From Canna indica (taxonomy: Eukaryota; Streptophyta; Magnoliopsida; Zingiberales; Cannaceae), in assembly GCA_034359265.1 (NCBI GenBank), contig CP136890.1, positions 66,093,501-66,157,500 on the forward strand: 64,000 bases of DNA, in the 5' to 3' direction. The notes below the pieces were generated by a model that saw nothing but the letters and a program-made list of their open reading frames with translations, had not been told where the DNA came from and made no database searches. A program made the position numbers and the translations under genes. This document shows, one piece after another, positions 35,452 through 46,961 of the stretch; position 1 is the first letter of the stretch; the number at the start of each line of letters is the position of its first letter.

Positions 35452-35940
35452 CATTTGTGTAAACCAAGGTTGCTCGGTTTGATTGAGTTGGTGGTTGCCA
35501 TGGTGTTAAGGCTTAAATCCATCATTGTAAACTTAGTTTACTAGGATTAGTTGAGTTGTCCTTAGGTCGTGGTGGGAGAGTGCTCTCGGTAGAAAGACGG
35601 GATACTTCCAGGTGTGGAAGTGCCTTCGGTTTGAGAGCGAAGACTTTTCGGTTTAAAGTCCTCATTGTAAGGAAACTAATTAATCTAGTTAAACTAGTTT
35701 GGAAATCCTAAGCGGGGTGCTAAGGTAGTGGAGTAGGCATTGGGTCTGAACCACTATAAATTATTGTGTTAGCATTGTCTCTCTTGTGTTTGCTTAATTG
35801 CCTTATTATTTGCTTTCGCTTGTTATTCGAATTTGTGAATTACCTAAGTAGTTTCAGAAAAGATCAAAATTGAAATTAGGCAAAAAAATTTAGATAACAC
35901 ACTATCCATCACCGCTCTAGTGTAGGCCATTTCATCAACA
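35452..35940 (+). repeat. E1 3' LTR, right part
   Basis: Continues the E1 LTR from CATTTGTGTAAACCAAGG and ends TTTCATCAACA, the same ending as the E1 5' LTR. Keeps the R/U5 block that the 5' LTR lost. Confidence 0.88.
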
Positions 35941-35993
35941 TCCATGTGCAACTGTCCTTAACAAAAGTTCCATTAGAGACATATACTGTCAAT

Positions 35994-36005
35994 TGGTATC
36001 AGAGC
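35994..36005 (+). other. E3 primer-binding site (initiator tRNA-Met)
   Basis: Exact TGGTATCAGAGC two bases after the E3 LTR end. Confidence 0.85.
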
Positions 36006-36066
36006 GGTTGTGCTAACCTTTACCTGCACAAGATCCTTGGTGTGCCTCTTCTTTTTCAGGCTCAAG

Positions 36067-38911
36067 ATGGAAGAAATACCTATGGGAAATTCTGTCAATG
36101 TTCCTCCTTTGCTTATTGGAACGAACTATGCATATTACATGGCTAGGATGAGAGCTTTCATCAATTCCTTGAATGATCATTGCTGGGACACAATAGAGAT
36201 TGGGTACACTCCTCCCGCAACACCTGATGGGTCTGAGCGCAAACAAAAGAACCAATATACTAAAGCAGAAATAGTTGATGTAAACTATGATAATAAAGCC
36301 CTTAATGCTATCTTCAGTGGAGTTGATCCTTCTCAATTTAAACTAATCTCGGCTTGTACCATGGCAAAGTAGGCATGAGAGATTTTAGAAACAAATCATG
36401 AAGGATCTTTGACACTTCGGAAGTCAAAGGTTGAAATTCTCAATACCAGATTTGAGAATCTAAAGATGGGAGAAGATCAAAGTATACAAGACTTTCATGG
36501 GCGTATCAAAGACCTCATGAACAATTCTACCAACCTTGGAGAGTCATTCTCTGAATAAAAGGTAGTAAGGAAAGTTCTGAGATCCATGCCTACCAAGTTT
36601 GATATGAAAGCTCCTGCCATTTGTGAAGTTCATGACCAATCTATTATTACCCTTGCTCTGATGGGAAAACTTGAAACTTATGAGTTGGAATTATCCGAAA
36701 AAAATTCTCACAAAGAAAAGAAGAAGACTGTTGCCTTTAGAGCTACTGAGGATGAGATCAACTCAGAAGATTATTCTGAAGAGGAGATGGATGTCGTATT
36801 GGCTTTTATGACAAAGAATTTCAACAGATTTCTGAGCACTAAGAATAGAGTAAACTAGAACTCTCAGTCCAGCCTCTCGAAAGATTATTCGGAAGAGGAG
36901 ATGGATGTCGTATTGGCTCTTATGATAAAAAATTTTAAGAGATTTCTGAGCACTAAGAATAGAGTAAACTAGAACTCTCAGTCCAGCCTGCAGTCCAAAC
37001 AGCAGTCTCAACTGCCTGAGTCTATCGAAGAAAATAAAAGAAGTCAATTGTCTGGACAAAAGGATGATCTCAAACAGAAGTTCAAAGGCATCAAATGCAT
37101 TGAATGTGAAGGATTTGGACATATGTGATCAGAATGTCCAAATCTTCAGAAGAAAATCAAGAAGTCATTCACTGCTACTTGGAGTGACGATGATGAAGGA
37201 ACTGACTCAGAAGAGCATGAACGAGGCAACTTTAGAGCTTTCATAGCCTGCATAGATGACACAATTAAGATTGCTAACATCTCTGATGCAGATAGTGATC
37301 ACTGCAAAGTTTAATGTGTAGATAGTCTTGAGGGAGCATATCGGGAGATGTTTGACAAATGGGTTGAAGTGGTGAAACTTAACAAGTCTCTCAGCAATCA
37401 GAATAAGCTTTTGGTTGAAGAAAAGAAGATTCTTACGGAGAGAGTTCAAACCCTTCAAAGATAAATTATTGAGAAAGAAGACAGAGAGTCTAAGTTGATT
37501 TCTGAACTTGAAAGGTAAAAAAGAAAGTTAGAATGATGAATTCTACTGGTACCCTTAACAAAATTTTAAGTGCAGGAAAATGTCCTTCTAATCATAAGGG
37601 ACTAGGATATACTAGTTCATACTAGTTAAAACCCCAGTCTCAACTACCTACTCAATTGAGAAACTTTCATAGAGGCTCTTCAAGTCATCAAAAGCCTACT
37701 ACAAGTAAGGGAAATAGGGTGCCCATATGCTACTATTGTAGGTGCAGAGGACACATTTGCAAATTGCTTCAAACTCTTCATCAAACTAAGGAGAAAGAAT
37801 CATATAAATTGCCCAAGGCAAAAAGTTAAGCAAATATGGGTAAGAAAGATTGATTTTAACTGTCATGTTGCTTTTATGTCAAAGACTGTTTCTTCTCTTG
37901 GATCTTGGTATTTTGTCAATGGTTGTTCTTAGCACATGAAAAGAGTCCTGAAAATCTTAGAGATATTCAGCAACATGGAGGTGCAACTATCACTTTTGGA
38001 GATGGAGTACAATGAAATGTCATAGGAGTTGGAAGTCTAAATGTTTCAGGAATTCTTAAACTGGAAAATGTCCTGCTTGTTAGAGGTCTCAAGGCTAATC
38101 TTATGAGTATAAGCCAATTGTGTGATCAAAATTAAATATTCTATTTACTAAAAATAGTTGCAAGGTTCTTGATAAGGATGGTGACTGTATCCTTGATGGG
38201 AATAGATCTAGAGACAACTGCTACAAAATTGTTTATTCTTCTATTTGCCTTTCAGTTGCCTCTTATGACATTAATCTGTGGTATCGATGGTTAGGTCATG
38301 TTAATTACAAAGATTTGAAGAAGCTTGTAAATGCTGAAGCGATCAGAGGTATTCATAAACTTTCAGGAGAACCTGAAGCTGTCTGCGGTGCTTATCAAAA
38401 GGGAAAGTTGACTAGGCAGTCTCATCAGCAGTTACAACCGGTAGCTACCTGTAAACCCATTGAGCTTCTTCACTTGGATCATGTAAGTCCCTTGCAGGTT
38501 GAAAGTATTGGTGGTAAAAAATATGTCCTTGTCTTTGTAGATGATTTCTCACATTTTACTTGGACAAAAATTTTAAAAGAAAAGTCCAATGTTTTTACAT
38601 TTTTAAGTCTTCGGAATGAGCAAAAACTCCTTATTCTAAAGGTGATCAGAATAAGGAGTGATCATGAAAGAGAATTTGATAACATTTTTTTCTCGGAATT
38701 TTGTAATGAAAACATTATATTGCATGAACTTTTTGCTCTTAAGACTCCTCAACAGAATGGTGTATTAAAAGGAAGAACCGTACTATTCAGGAGATGGCTC
38801 GAGTGATGCTTAAATCTAAGCAGATTTTTGAAAGATTTTGGGCTGAAGCCATCAACACAAATTGCTACATCATAAATCGAGCTTATCTCAGACCAACATC
38901 TACTAAAACTG
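36067..38911 (+). pseudogene. E3 Copia gag-pol, degenerate and truncated
   Basis: Gag starts MEEIPMGNSVNVPPLLIGTN (36067), stops at 36370, and continues in pieces with KMGEDQSIQDFHGRIKDLMN and a damaged CCHC knuckle (IECEGFGHM-stop-SEC). A coiled-coil stretch and a second knuckle-like region near 37720 follow. The pol part has the GAG-pre-integrase motif LWYRWLGHVNYKDLKKL, with a zinc Cys changed to Tyr (VCGAYQKGK). The integrase core has LLHLDHV, KYVLVFVDDFSHFTW and IRSDHEREF, then a frameshift exactly where the catalytic Glu motif should be (QQNGV). Reverse transcriptase is absent because the element is cut off at 38911. Confidence 0.88.
36769..36996 (+). repeat. 114-bp tandem duplication in E3 gag
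   Basis: 36769-36882 and 36883-36996 both read DYSEEEMDVVLA and end with the same TAG after KNRVN. 114 bp is 38 codons. The shared stop suggests it predates the duplication. Confidence 0.9.
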
Positions 38912-39716
38912 TATGCCTTCGGTCGCTCGGTCGATCGACCGGACCTACAACCTAACGACAAAAACGGCTAGAAACCTTAGCAAGCCTTCCACCCTTTATC
39001 CATCATACCTTGAGCCATATTGTGATGATCCTTGAGCTTGATTGAACCACCATTCTTGAAATCCCTAGCTTTGATCTCTCAACTCGTTGAGTAAGCCTTG
39101 ACTTCATTTATTCACCATCAAAGGCATCAACAGAAAGCTAGGAAACTTTGTTTGGAGCTAAGTATAAGTTGTTTGATTTATTGCTCCATTAAGTTGTGTA
39201 TTTGCTTATTTATTTCACTGTATTTGAGCTTGTGAAGACCTAGGTTGTTAGGTCTTGAAATTGGGTGGTTGCCTTTGTGTTTGAGGCTTAATTCCACCGG
39301 TGTAAACTTAGTTTGCTAGGATTAGTTGAGTTATCCTTAGGTTGAGGTGGGAGAGTGCTCTCGGTAGGAAGGCAGGATACTTCCGGGTGTAGAAGTGCAT
39401 TCGGTTTGAGAGCGGAGACTTTCCGGTGTAAAGTTCTCATTGTAAGGAAACTAATTAATCTAGTTAAAGTAGTTTGGAAATCCTAAGCAAGGTTCTTAGG
39501 TAGTGGAGTAGGCATTGGAGCTAAACCACTATAAATAATTGTGTTAGCATTGATAGATTGTTTTGTATTAATTGCTTTATCATTTACCGCTTCCGCATTT
39601 AGTCATTTAATCGTGAATTGCCTAAGTAATCTAAGAAACGTTTAAAATCGGAATTAGGAGATAAGATTAGTTAACATACTATTCACCCCCCTCTAGTGTG
39701 GCCATTTCACCAACAT
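38912..39716 (+). mobile_element. Family-A LTR, 5' truncated
   Basis: Begins in the palindrome region (TCGGTCGATCGACCGG near 38928), has the usual R/U5 block and ends TTTCACCAACA at 39716. Its left half, and the sequences that once separated E3 from the Tat remnant, are deleted. Confidence 0.8.
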
Positions 39717-41090
39717 TCAGGGCCATCTTTAACGGCCCAACCTCACCAGAACGAGCGGCCAACTCCTTGCGTAAAAACTCCCGCAACTTCTCAATCAAAC
39801 TGAAAATATCATAATCACATGGATTTACCCCCGCCGAAGAGGTTACCTGGACACCGAAACAAGCACCACCGCTGCCACCAGAAGGAATAACTAAAGAAGG
39901 ACTTTCCATCACCTCCACAGGTGCAATCGTAGCCCCACCTTCTGGGAAATCAGTTGGCTGGGAACTTGAATCCTCAACGGTGCTTCCGTTTCTTTTACGG
40001 CGCCTCAAAGGGGAGTAGGGAGGAGTAGGAGCATCTAAAAATGTCATACATTCGCTTGTATCTAAAATAGGAGGCGTCGAAGACATTACGGGCCGAGAGT
40101 TTATGGACTTAAGCAAAGTCTCCGTCAAGGGATTTCTCTCCAAAGCACCCCCTCCCCTTCATCACCACCCATCGAGTGCAAGCACCAGGAGCTTTCCATG
40201 GCGAAGACATTCTCTCTACAAAAAACAAAGGGGGGAACAAGTGAATAATTTCCAAACAAAAAAAGAAGACATTGAGCGCATTAGACTACAAAACCTACTT
40301 ATGTACTCCAAGACCAATGACTCGTCGTGGCTTCTCCTAAAAATCTCTTGAGACAGCTAGATAAACAGGCGGACAATTCTTCTCTAAAAAGTCAATCAAG
40401 ACTTCATAATCGGGTGGGATACTCCCCTCCTCAAAATCTTGAATAGAGTAGGGATCCGGCCTTTGGGACAAAGGAAACTTCTCTACACAGTTTGCGGGCT
40501 CCAACTAGAAGGGCCAAACCCCCTCTCGCAATCGGACCCTGAAGAAGCGGGACTTGAAGCTTTTATATGAACTCTTAAACAAGGCAAAAAGCTTCCTCCT
40601 CGGAACAGCACTGAAAGATACCCACAGTCCTTTCTGGGCACCCTTCGCTTCAAAGAAAGAAAAGAATACATGGAGGCTTGGTTTGATCTTGAGGTACTCC
40701 ATGACTATCTCATAGCACTGAACGAAAGCGCAGCTATTCGGGTGCATTTGTGTAGGAGCCACGTTGACCAGATTCAGCACGTCGTGTCGAACTCGGTAAA
40801 GGGTAGGCGAATCCCCAATTCCTCAAAGAAGGTCTAGTACATGAAGATGAATTATGAGTTAGTATTACGACACACCTGGTATGACAAAAGGCTTGGAAGA
40901 CATTTGTAGTCCCCCTCATTGCCTTCACGAGCAATGGGCACGCTCTCTTGGAGGGATAGAATGCTGTCAAGATCGATTAACACTGAACCACTTAACTTTA
41001 CATCCTCTTGGACCCAGGAGTAGGAATTCGGATCCTTCACCAGCGTCCCAATCTTTGATTTTACTATGGCACCTTTTCTTGCCATCGTAG
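39717..41090 (-). pseudogene. Tat-type antisense ORF, copy 1 (putative plant transposon protein)
   Basis: Minus-strand frames, read from 41085, give MARKGAIVKSKIGTL, LIDLDSILSLQESVPI, then after a break EELGIRLPF and MLNLVNVAPTQMHPNSCAFV. KGLWVSFSAVPRRKLF follows, and a last frame (40143-39679) reads NPLTETLLKSINSRPV and a proline-rich linker. This is the 'putative gypsy type transposon / plant transposon protein' domain carried as an extra ORF, often antisense, near the 3' LTR of Tat-lineage Ty3 elements. Function is not established. Stops and shifts make this copy dead; the C-terminal end is cut at 39717. Confidence 0.7.
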
Positions 41091-42003
41091 AAAAACTAGA
41101 ATGGGGATGAGTCAGTTTGAATCCATAGAGCTAAGACGGGACCCACAAGAGCAATGGAGAACTCACCTGAAGAAGAAACGGAGGTGAAGACGATCGAGCA
41201 AAATCCAAAGATGTTGCCGAAGAAGATCCCTAAAAATATCGAGTCGAGGGAAAAGCTAGACTTCGGAGACAAGAAAAGAAAAAAAGCTTTATATGCGGTA
41301 TGAGAAGTGAAGAACTTTCTCTCATCGGACTGTTAGCAATCTCGCTAGAAATAAATCTGAATCACTCAACCAACAGCGGCGGCTTCCTAGGGAATAGCGG
41401 AGAATGTGTGAAACCCCCTTTTTCACCATGATCACCTCTCCAGCCAATGGAGTGAAGAGCCAATTGGAAAGCGCCATGAAGAAAGAGAAGGTCCTACTGT
41501 AGAAAGGTGTCATACGAGGTGCAAAAGCCGAAGAGGCACGAAAACAAAACACGACAAAAATACGCCGACTCGAATCACCTCAAGACAAGACATGAGACTA
41601 TTTCGGCTTCCACAACCAATCCCTTCAGTTCGGCCTCCGTGATCATCCACTCGCCCCAAGCTCCAGCAGCCACCTGCTCGACCTCTACCCCAACATCGGC
41701 CCTTATAGCCTACTGCTCCAACTCGATCCCCACGACTACTTCAAGCTCGGCTTCTTTAGATGTTTCCTCCAACTCGGCCCCTGCAGCTATCTACCTCGAC
41801 ATGGCCTCCCCGATTACCTGCTCAACCTTCATAATCAAATGCTTAAAAGAAGTATCTAGCTCGCCACCCCGAGCCATCCAACGCAGCTCAACAGAATGTT
41901 CCGAAGAACTCAAAAGATGTCAAAGACATAAACCAAACTAAGAGTTCGGCACACAGTCCTCTAGACTCCGACGTAGCTCGGGGACTATGGACAGGACTAG
42001 AAC
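41091..42003. repeat. Spacer with ~30-bp minisatellite before Tat LTR
   Basis: Between the antisense ORF and the LTR. About 41600-41850 is a degenerate tandem repeat with unit like CAACTCGGCCYYYGCAGCYA CCT (roughly 30-36 bp). A similar array lies at 53300-53425 in the other Tat copy, on the opposite strand. It ends in GCTCGGGGACTATGGAC just before the LTR, the likely polypurine-tract region. Confidence 0.55.
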
Positions 42004-42430
42004 TGTTGGGCCCGATCGAATTAGACCCATCAGCCCCGCCCAGGGGGCTCCGCTCAACTACACCCTAAGGCCAAACTCAAACCGGACCAGACGACTTTTT
42101 CTGGGGAACCCACTCGGACATACATGGACACCCACATCCTTCCTTATTACGAGGGATATACCTTCACAAACCTGTCATCTCCGGCATTGACCTTGACCCA
42201 TCCTGGGTAACAATCCTAGCAAGATTGTCGAGCAGCATTATCACCTCCACCTGCTATATATACAGACGTCGCACGCCTCAGGTAACTCTAATTTTAATTT
42301 GCATTATCTCCACCTTGGAGTCCCACAGACTTAAGCGTCAGAGTGTCTTTTGCAGGTCCCCCCACCCTAACCCCGCCGACGTCGAGCCGGACAAGGAGAG
42401 ACACCGAATCTGACTTGAAGATCCCCAACA
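42004..42430 (+). mobile_element. Tat-like Ty3/gypsy 3' LTR
   Basis: 427 bp, TGTTGGGCCCGATCG to GATCCCCAACA, perfect inverted termini. TATATATACAGAC box near 42262 and the conserved TCAGAGTGTCTTTTGCAGG near 42339. The antisense ORF on its left fits a plus-oriented element whose gag-pol is lost. Confidence 0.8.
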
Positions 42431-42639
42431 TTAATATAATATTTAAATTTATTATTGATATTTTATTAGTTGATAAAAAAATTTAAATTTACGAATATAT
42501 TTATAATGTTTAAAGGTAATAGAATTTTTCTTAAATGACGTGGGACTAAAAATATTATATTTATACTAATTAAGAATAATTTAAGAATTTATTTTTATCA
42601 ATGTGAGATTATAAATTTGATATTATAAAATAATAAAAA

Positions 42640-43444
42640 TTAATTTAGTAATAAATATGAAATAATTTTCGATAATATTTTCGAAAAAGCGGCGCAAGCC
42701 CAAGCAGGCACTGGTTTAAACCGGTGCTTGCTTGGGTTAGTGCCTGTATCAATAGGCGCCTAGCGCCAAAAAAGTGAAAATCGGTGCCACTTCTAGCATC
42801 GATTTCCCCATTACCTGCGCCTATTAGTGGTAGTTGCTGATAAAATTCCAACGATTTCTCTAATTTTTGTTGTTGTGTCAGCATGACATCATGCAAATAA
42901 CATTAATTAAATTATAATTAATTAACATTATCAATTAATGAAAGATATGAATTAGAGACCTTACCTCCAATAGTGGCGGCAAGTGGCGGCGATCAACCAT
43001 CGACGACAACGAGCAACAAAGGGATCGAAGAGAGGGAGAGAAGATGTGATTGGGAGAGGAGAGGGAATAAATGAGGAAATGACGTCGTTGAAGACTTATA
43101 TAGGACATCAGCAACAGTCAACGCAATCGTAGGCATGTCGCTGATATTTATTTATCAGCGACGGTCGACGCGACCGTAGGCAAGTCATCATTGATATTAA
43201 TTTATTTATCAACGAAGGCTTGAGCGGCATTTGCTAAGCCGTCGTGGATAAATTTTTAATCAGCAATGGTTCTAGAGGTCATTCCTATGTCGTCATAAAT
43301 AAGTATTTAATCAGCGACGGCGCTAGAGGTCGTCGCTAATTCTGTCACATTAGCAACAGCTAAAGCGGCCTATGCTAAGCCGTTGTTGTTAGCTTCGATG
43401 GTCGTTGCTAATAACGCGTAGAAATTGGGTTAAATTCTAATAGT
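42640..43444. mobile_element. CACTA-type terminus with ATCAGCGACGG subterminal repeats
   Basis: Ends TTAAATTCTAATAGTG, the complement of a CACTATTAGAA terminus. From 43090 to 43430 the motif TTATCAGCGACGG and its complement recurs, the same family as CACTA-1 (8868-9220). It may be a sister element or even the far end of CACTA-1, but the termini do not match clearly. A minus-strand frame at 42645-42896 begins MHDVMLTQQQKLEKSLEFYQ and could be a gene end. 42431-42640 is AT-rich and holds nothing I recognise. Confidence 0.55.
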
Positions 43445-43652
43445 GTGAGAAGCACGTTTCAATGAAGTATGGATGCTTTAATTGGTTTAGTAGATAGAGT
43501 GAGAAGCGAGTTTCCATGAAACGGGCCATAGCAGTTATACTAATTTTTTAGTTTCATGTCCATCTTAATTTTTTCAGCATCGTCCTCAAGAGAAGGCTTC
43601 ATCTGATAAAGTTGATGCCAAGTGATAAATAATTTAGGTAGAAATCTGTTAG

Positions 43653-44730
43653 GGTATGCTTGCTTCATAGGATAAGAGAGGATAGGGTAGGTGATGGATT
43701 AATATCCATTGTTTATTTAGTACATAGATTAGAATAAAATGTGAATAGAAGAATATTTATATCCGATGTACATCAAATTTAAAAAAATCATATTTAATCC
43801 TCTCTTATTTATTATCCTATCCAATTCAAGTCTTTCCTATATTGGTCGAATCTAAAAAAACAGTGATTGTATAGATGATCTCAAACATCCTTGGAATATA
43901 GAAAATTGCTAAATTCCATGGCTGAGAATGGTGACAGTGTTGGATATTCATACGATAATTTTATTGTTGGTAGCTTCTCACTTTTCTAGCTCATCAACAT
44001 ATTTATCAATATCTTGATCTTCCAGGAAGAGGTTTAGTTTTGTCACTAGTAACAAACTGTGGCATCATCTGTGCTTTTAGGTGCATTATCATTTGATTGG
44101 ACCAGAATGAATAATTGGTACCATCAAGTATTGCCATTAGTTGCGAAAGGGGACTTGGGTTTGATGAGAAGCCTTGTCAATTGAATTGGGCCAACAAGAG
44201 AAGCCCAGAATAAGCCTAAAAAGAAAACAAAGAGTTAGGTCAAATAATGTTTGCGTGCGACTTGGACTTGCCGTGGGAAAAGGATGTCACACATGGTGGA
44301 TTGTGGCAGGACGCAGTGCAGCGCTAGACACCGTGCAGCTACGTATCCAAGAGCATATTTAGTTCATAAAATAATAAATAATAAGATAAAAAATAAATTA
44401 TTATTCATTATTTATTTAATGCATGAATAATATATATATATAATTAATATTATATTCGATGTATATTGAATTTAATAAATTCATAATCAATTCTCCCTTA
44501 TTTATTATCAAATTCAATTTAATCATATTCTTTGAAACAAACATATCATGAGTGCATGTTTGCTTCATAAGATAAGAAAAAATATGATAAGGAATGAATT
44601 AATATTCATTATTTGTTTAGTGCATGAATTAAAAAAAAATGAGTATAAAATTAATATTATACTCAGTGTATATCGAATATAAAAATTTATATCCAAATCA
44701 TCTTCATTTATTATCCAAGCAAATATGTCA
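43653..44730. repeat. Three related AT-rich MITE-like repeats
   Basis: Similar 170-200-bp units at about 43653-43850, 44351-44545 and 44553-44730. Each starts like GCTTGCTTCATARGATAAG and ends with the inverse (TTATTATCCAAGCAAATATG in the third), with ATTCATTATTTRTTTAGTGCATGAAT inside. Inverted ends and multiple copies suggest a MITE family. 43851-44350 has no supported gene. Confidence 0.5.
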
Positions 44731-45955
44731 TAAGGGATTGTGGCAAAAAGATCGATGATTTTAATACCATGAGAAACTTTGCGAAATAATATTTTTGATG
44801 ATCAATTTGATTTCAATAATATCGTCTTCCTTAAGTATGCAATATTTCTTGCCAAAGCATCTGATCGAATAAAAAAATAATAGTCTTTTTATGATGATTT
44901 CTTATAATTTACTACAATTTGAGTATTCGGTTTATTTCACTAAATTGAATAGAATAAAATGAAATAATAAATTAGGGAGATTCAATAAAAAAAAATTATT
45001 AGATTTTTTTTTTGCCAAAAAAAATATATATTCGATGTACACTTAATATAATATTAAATTTATATTTTTTTAATTTTATTTTCTCATAATCTAAACATGA
45101 AACAAATAATGAATTACAACCTACTTTTTATTCCTAACCATAGCTTTAATGCAGTCTCCATTATAGCTATAAGATAATTTTTATGCAAGTTTCATATATT
45201 TCCAAGGATGAATGTAAAATATTAAGTTTTTAAAAGACAAATATTTAATTTCTGTATTGGCACGAAATTATATTCCAAAAGAATTTGGCATTAATCTACT
45301 TTTCCTAAGCATGAAATTTTATTTCATCGTCATTCAACTTTCTTCTTTTCTCCAAAAGTACTTTATCACATGACCTGACTCATCAAGATCAAGTAGGGCC
45401 ATGTCAAACACTATAAAATACATAACCATGATAGGAAATACAACAAACAAGAAATTTGTTGCCAGTAGTATAATTTTTTTGCCTTTTTTTATTTAAAAAG
45501 TAGAAAGTAACAAAATCATTTATCATGTCAAGTAGATCTGGACTCATTTGATGACTAATTGGTCTTGCTGCCGAATTAACAATCTTCATCCGATAATTTT
45601 AAATTCGATGGAAAATTATTTCATATTAGGTTTGATTTAACGCTAAATTAATGTGGACTTGATCAAATCCTTTCAACCTGAGTCAAAATGAATAAATTCT
45701 GATATAAAATTGGTCAAATTATATAAATGTGGGATATCTGCACTCAAATTTGAATTTGAATTAAATTAATTATCCCAATACTTAAACCAAATTAAATTTA
45801 ATTCAATTTTTTTACTAATTCTCTTCAAATCTAATCCTGCAACAATTAACAAATGCCTAAACTTTGAAAAATATGACATTTATTACAGCGGAGAAACCAA
45901 TATATTTATAAGAATATATGGAGCAAAATTTAGCTCTTTACTTATTTATTACAAA
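44731..45955. other. Intergenic, AT-rich, nothing recognised
   Basis: Upstream of the GMPP gene. No ORF with protein-like composition, no transposon ends found. Confidence 0.6.
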
Positions 45956-45966
45956 TATATAAATAG
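45956..45966 (+). promoter_or_regulatory. TATA box of GMPP gene
   Basis: TATATAAATAG upstream of the CT-rich 5' leader. Transcription would start about 30 bp further on, near 45990-46000. Confidence 0.5.
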
Positions 45967-45989
45967 GAAATCCAACCAAAGGAAACAGT

Positions 45990-46961
45990 CAAATCCAGCG
46001 GCCACGCTCTGTCAAACTGTGTGTGCTGGGGACACCAAAAAAGAAGCTGATTAAGCTATGCTTCTCTTGCTTCCCCTCTCCAATTCCTCTTTCTCTCTCT
46101 TTCTTCCTTTGTTAGATCTCGAGGAGAAGAGGGATTGGATCCGCTGCCATTCCTGCTTCCTACCAGATTCTAACCACACTCATGGTATGATGCCGTAATC
46201 TTGATGCTTACAAGGTGTTTGAAACATTGTTTAAGTGCCAAATCTCCACTCTGAGGCTCTGCCTTATTTCTCAATACATCTGTCATGTTTTGTTCTTCCA
46301 ACTTCTATTTTTTTTACCGAAATAAATGCAGTCATCAAGTATTTGCTTCTCTGACTTCTTTTTCTTTTTCTTCTTTTATTTGATGCTTATGGCTTGATGT
46401 TTTCTCTTTTTGTGGCTTTGCCTTTAGTTCTGCATTATTGGTGTTACTTCTCATTGCCTATTGGTAGCTACTTTTACCTCTTTAAATAAGTAGAAATTGT
46501 TCTTAAGAGCACTGTTCATCATTTAATGTAACGAGTTCACCAGCTTAATTTTCTTATTACAATGGTCTTTTCATCCAATTTTCTAGCTTAGTTTTATTTT
46601 TAACAATGTATAAATTGTTCTCTCTCAATAACTGCTTGGCCTGCCTTGCAACATCTGCTTCTTGCATTTTTGACATCTGCTTACTCTTTTGTCATCTTTC
46701 TGCAACTGCTGAATTCAACTTTCAATAACATTTTTGACAATTTTTCTAAGACTCAGACACTACTTGGCTTGACATGTTTGTATCTGCCCTTATAGCTGTG
46801 AGAGTAGAGCTCTGCAAAGGAGTTTATGCCATTGCTGGATGCATAAAACTGTTTTGATAGAAAGTCTCCGCGTATACCTCTTGCTGTATATTTCTGATTT
46901 ATGTAATTTGGACAGCAAAAGACAAAGGCAACCACCAGTTTAAGAGGGAGGCGCAACAAGC
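45990..46961 (+). other. GMPP 5' UTR exon, intron and leader
   Basis: The inferred first exon (about 45990-46184) is CT-rich around 46060-46110. A donor CATG|GTATGA at 46184/46185 and an acceptor TTTGGACAG at 46915 bound an intron in the 5' UTR. The leader then runs from 46916 to the ATG at 46962. Confidence 0.55.

Larger units (their letters stand above)
18809..35940 (+). mobile_element. Gag-only LTR retrotransposon E1 (family A)
   Basis: 5' LTR 18809-20122, primer site, gag, long non-coding tail, then a 3' LTR split by E2 (about 27073-27834 and 35452-35940). It is flanked by TCTAT (18804-18808) and TCCAT (35941-35945), a one-mismatch target duplication inside the E3 LTR. No protease, integrase or reverse transcriptase can be found, so it is a non-autonomous TR-GAG-type element. 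Its polypurine tract and the first bases of the 3' LTR have been replaced by a short copy of nearby sequence. Confidence 0.85.
17880..38911 (+). mobile_element. Copia element E3, 3' truncated, interrupted by E1
   Basis: The 5' LTR begins TGTTGGCCTTTGTTTG at 17880, is interrupted at 18808, and resumes at 35941 to end ACTGTCA at 35991. A primer-binding site for initiator tRNA-Met (TGGTATCAGAGC, 35994-36005) and a broken gag-pol follow. At 38911 it stops in mid-integrase and joins a truncated family-A LTR, so reverse transcriptase, RNase H and the 3' LTR are lost. Confidence 0.8.
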
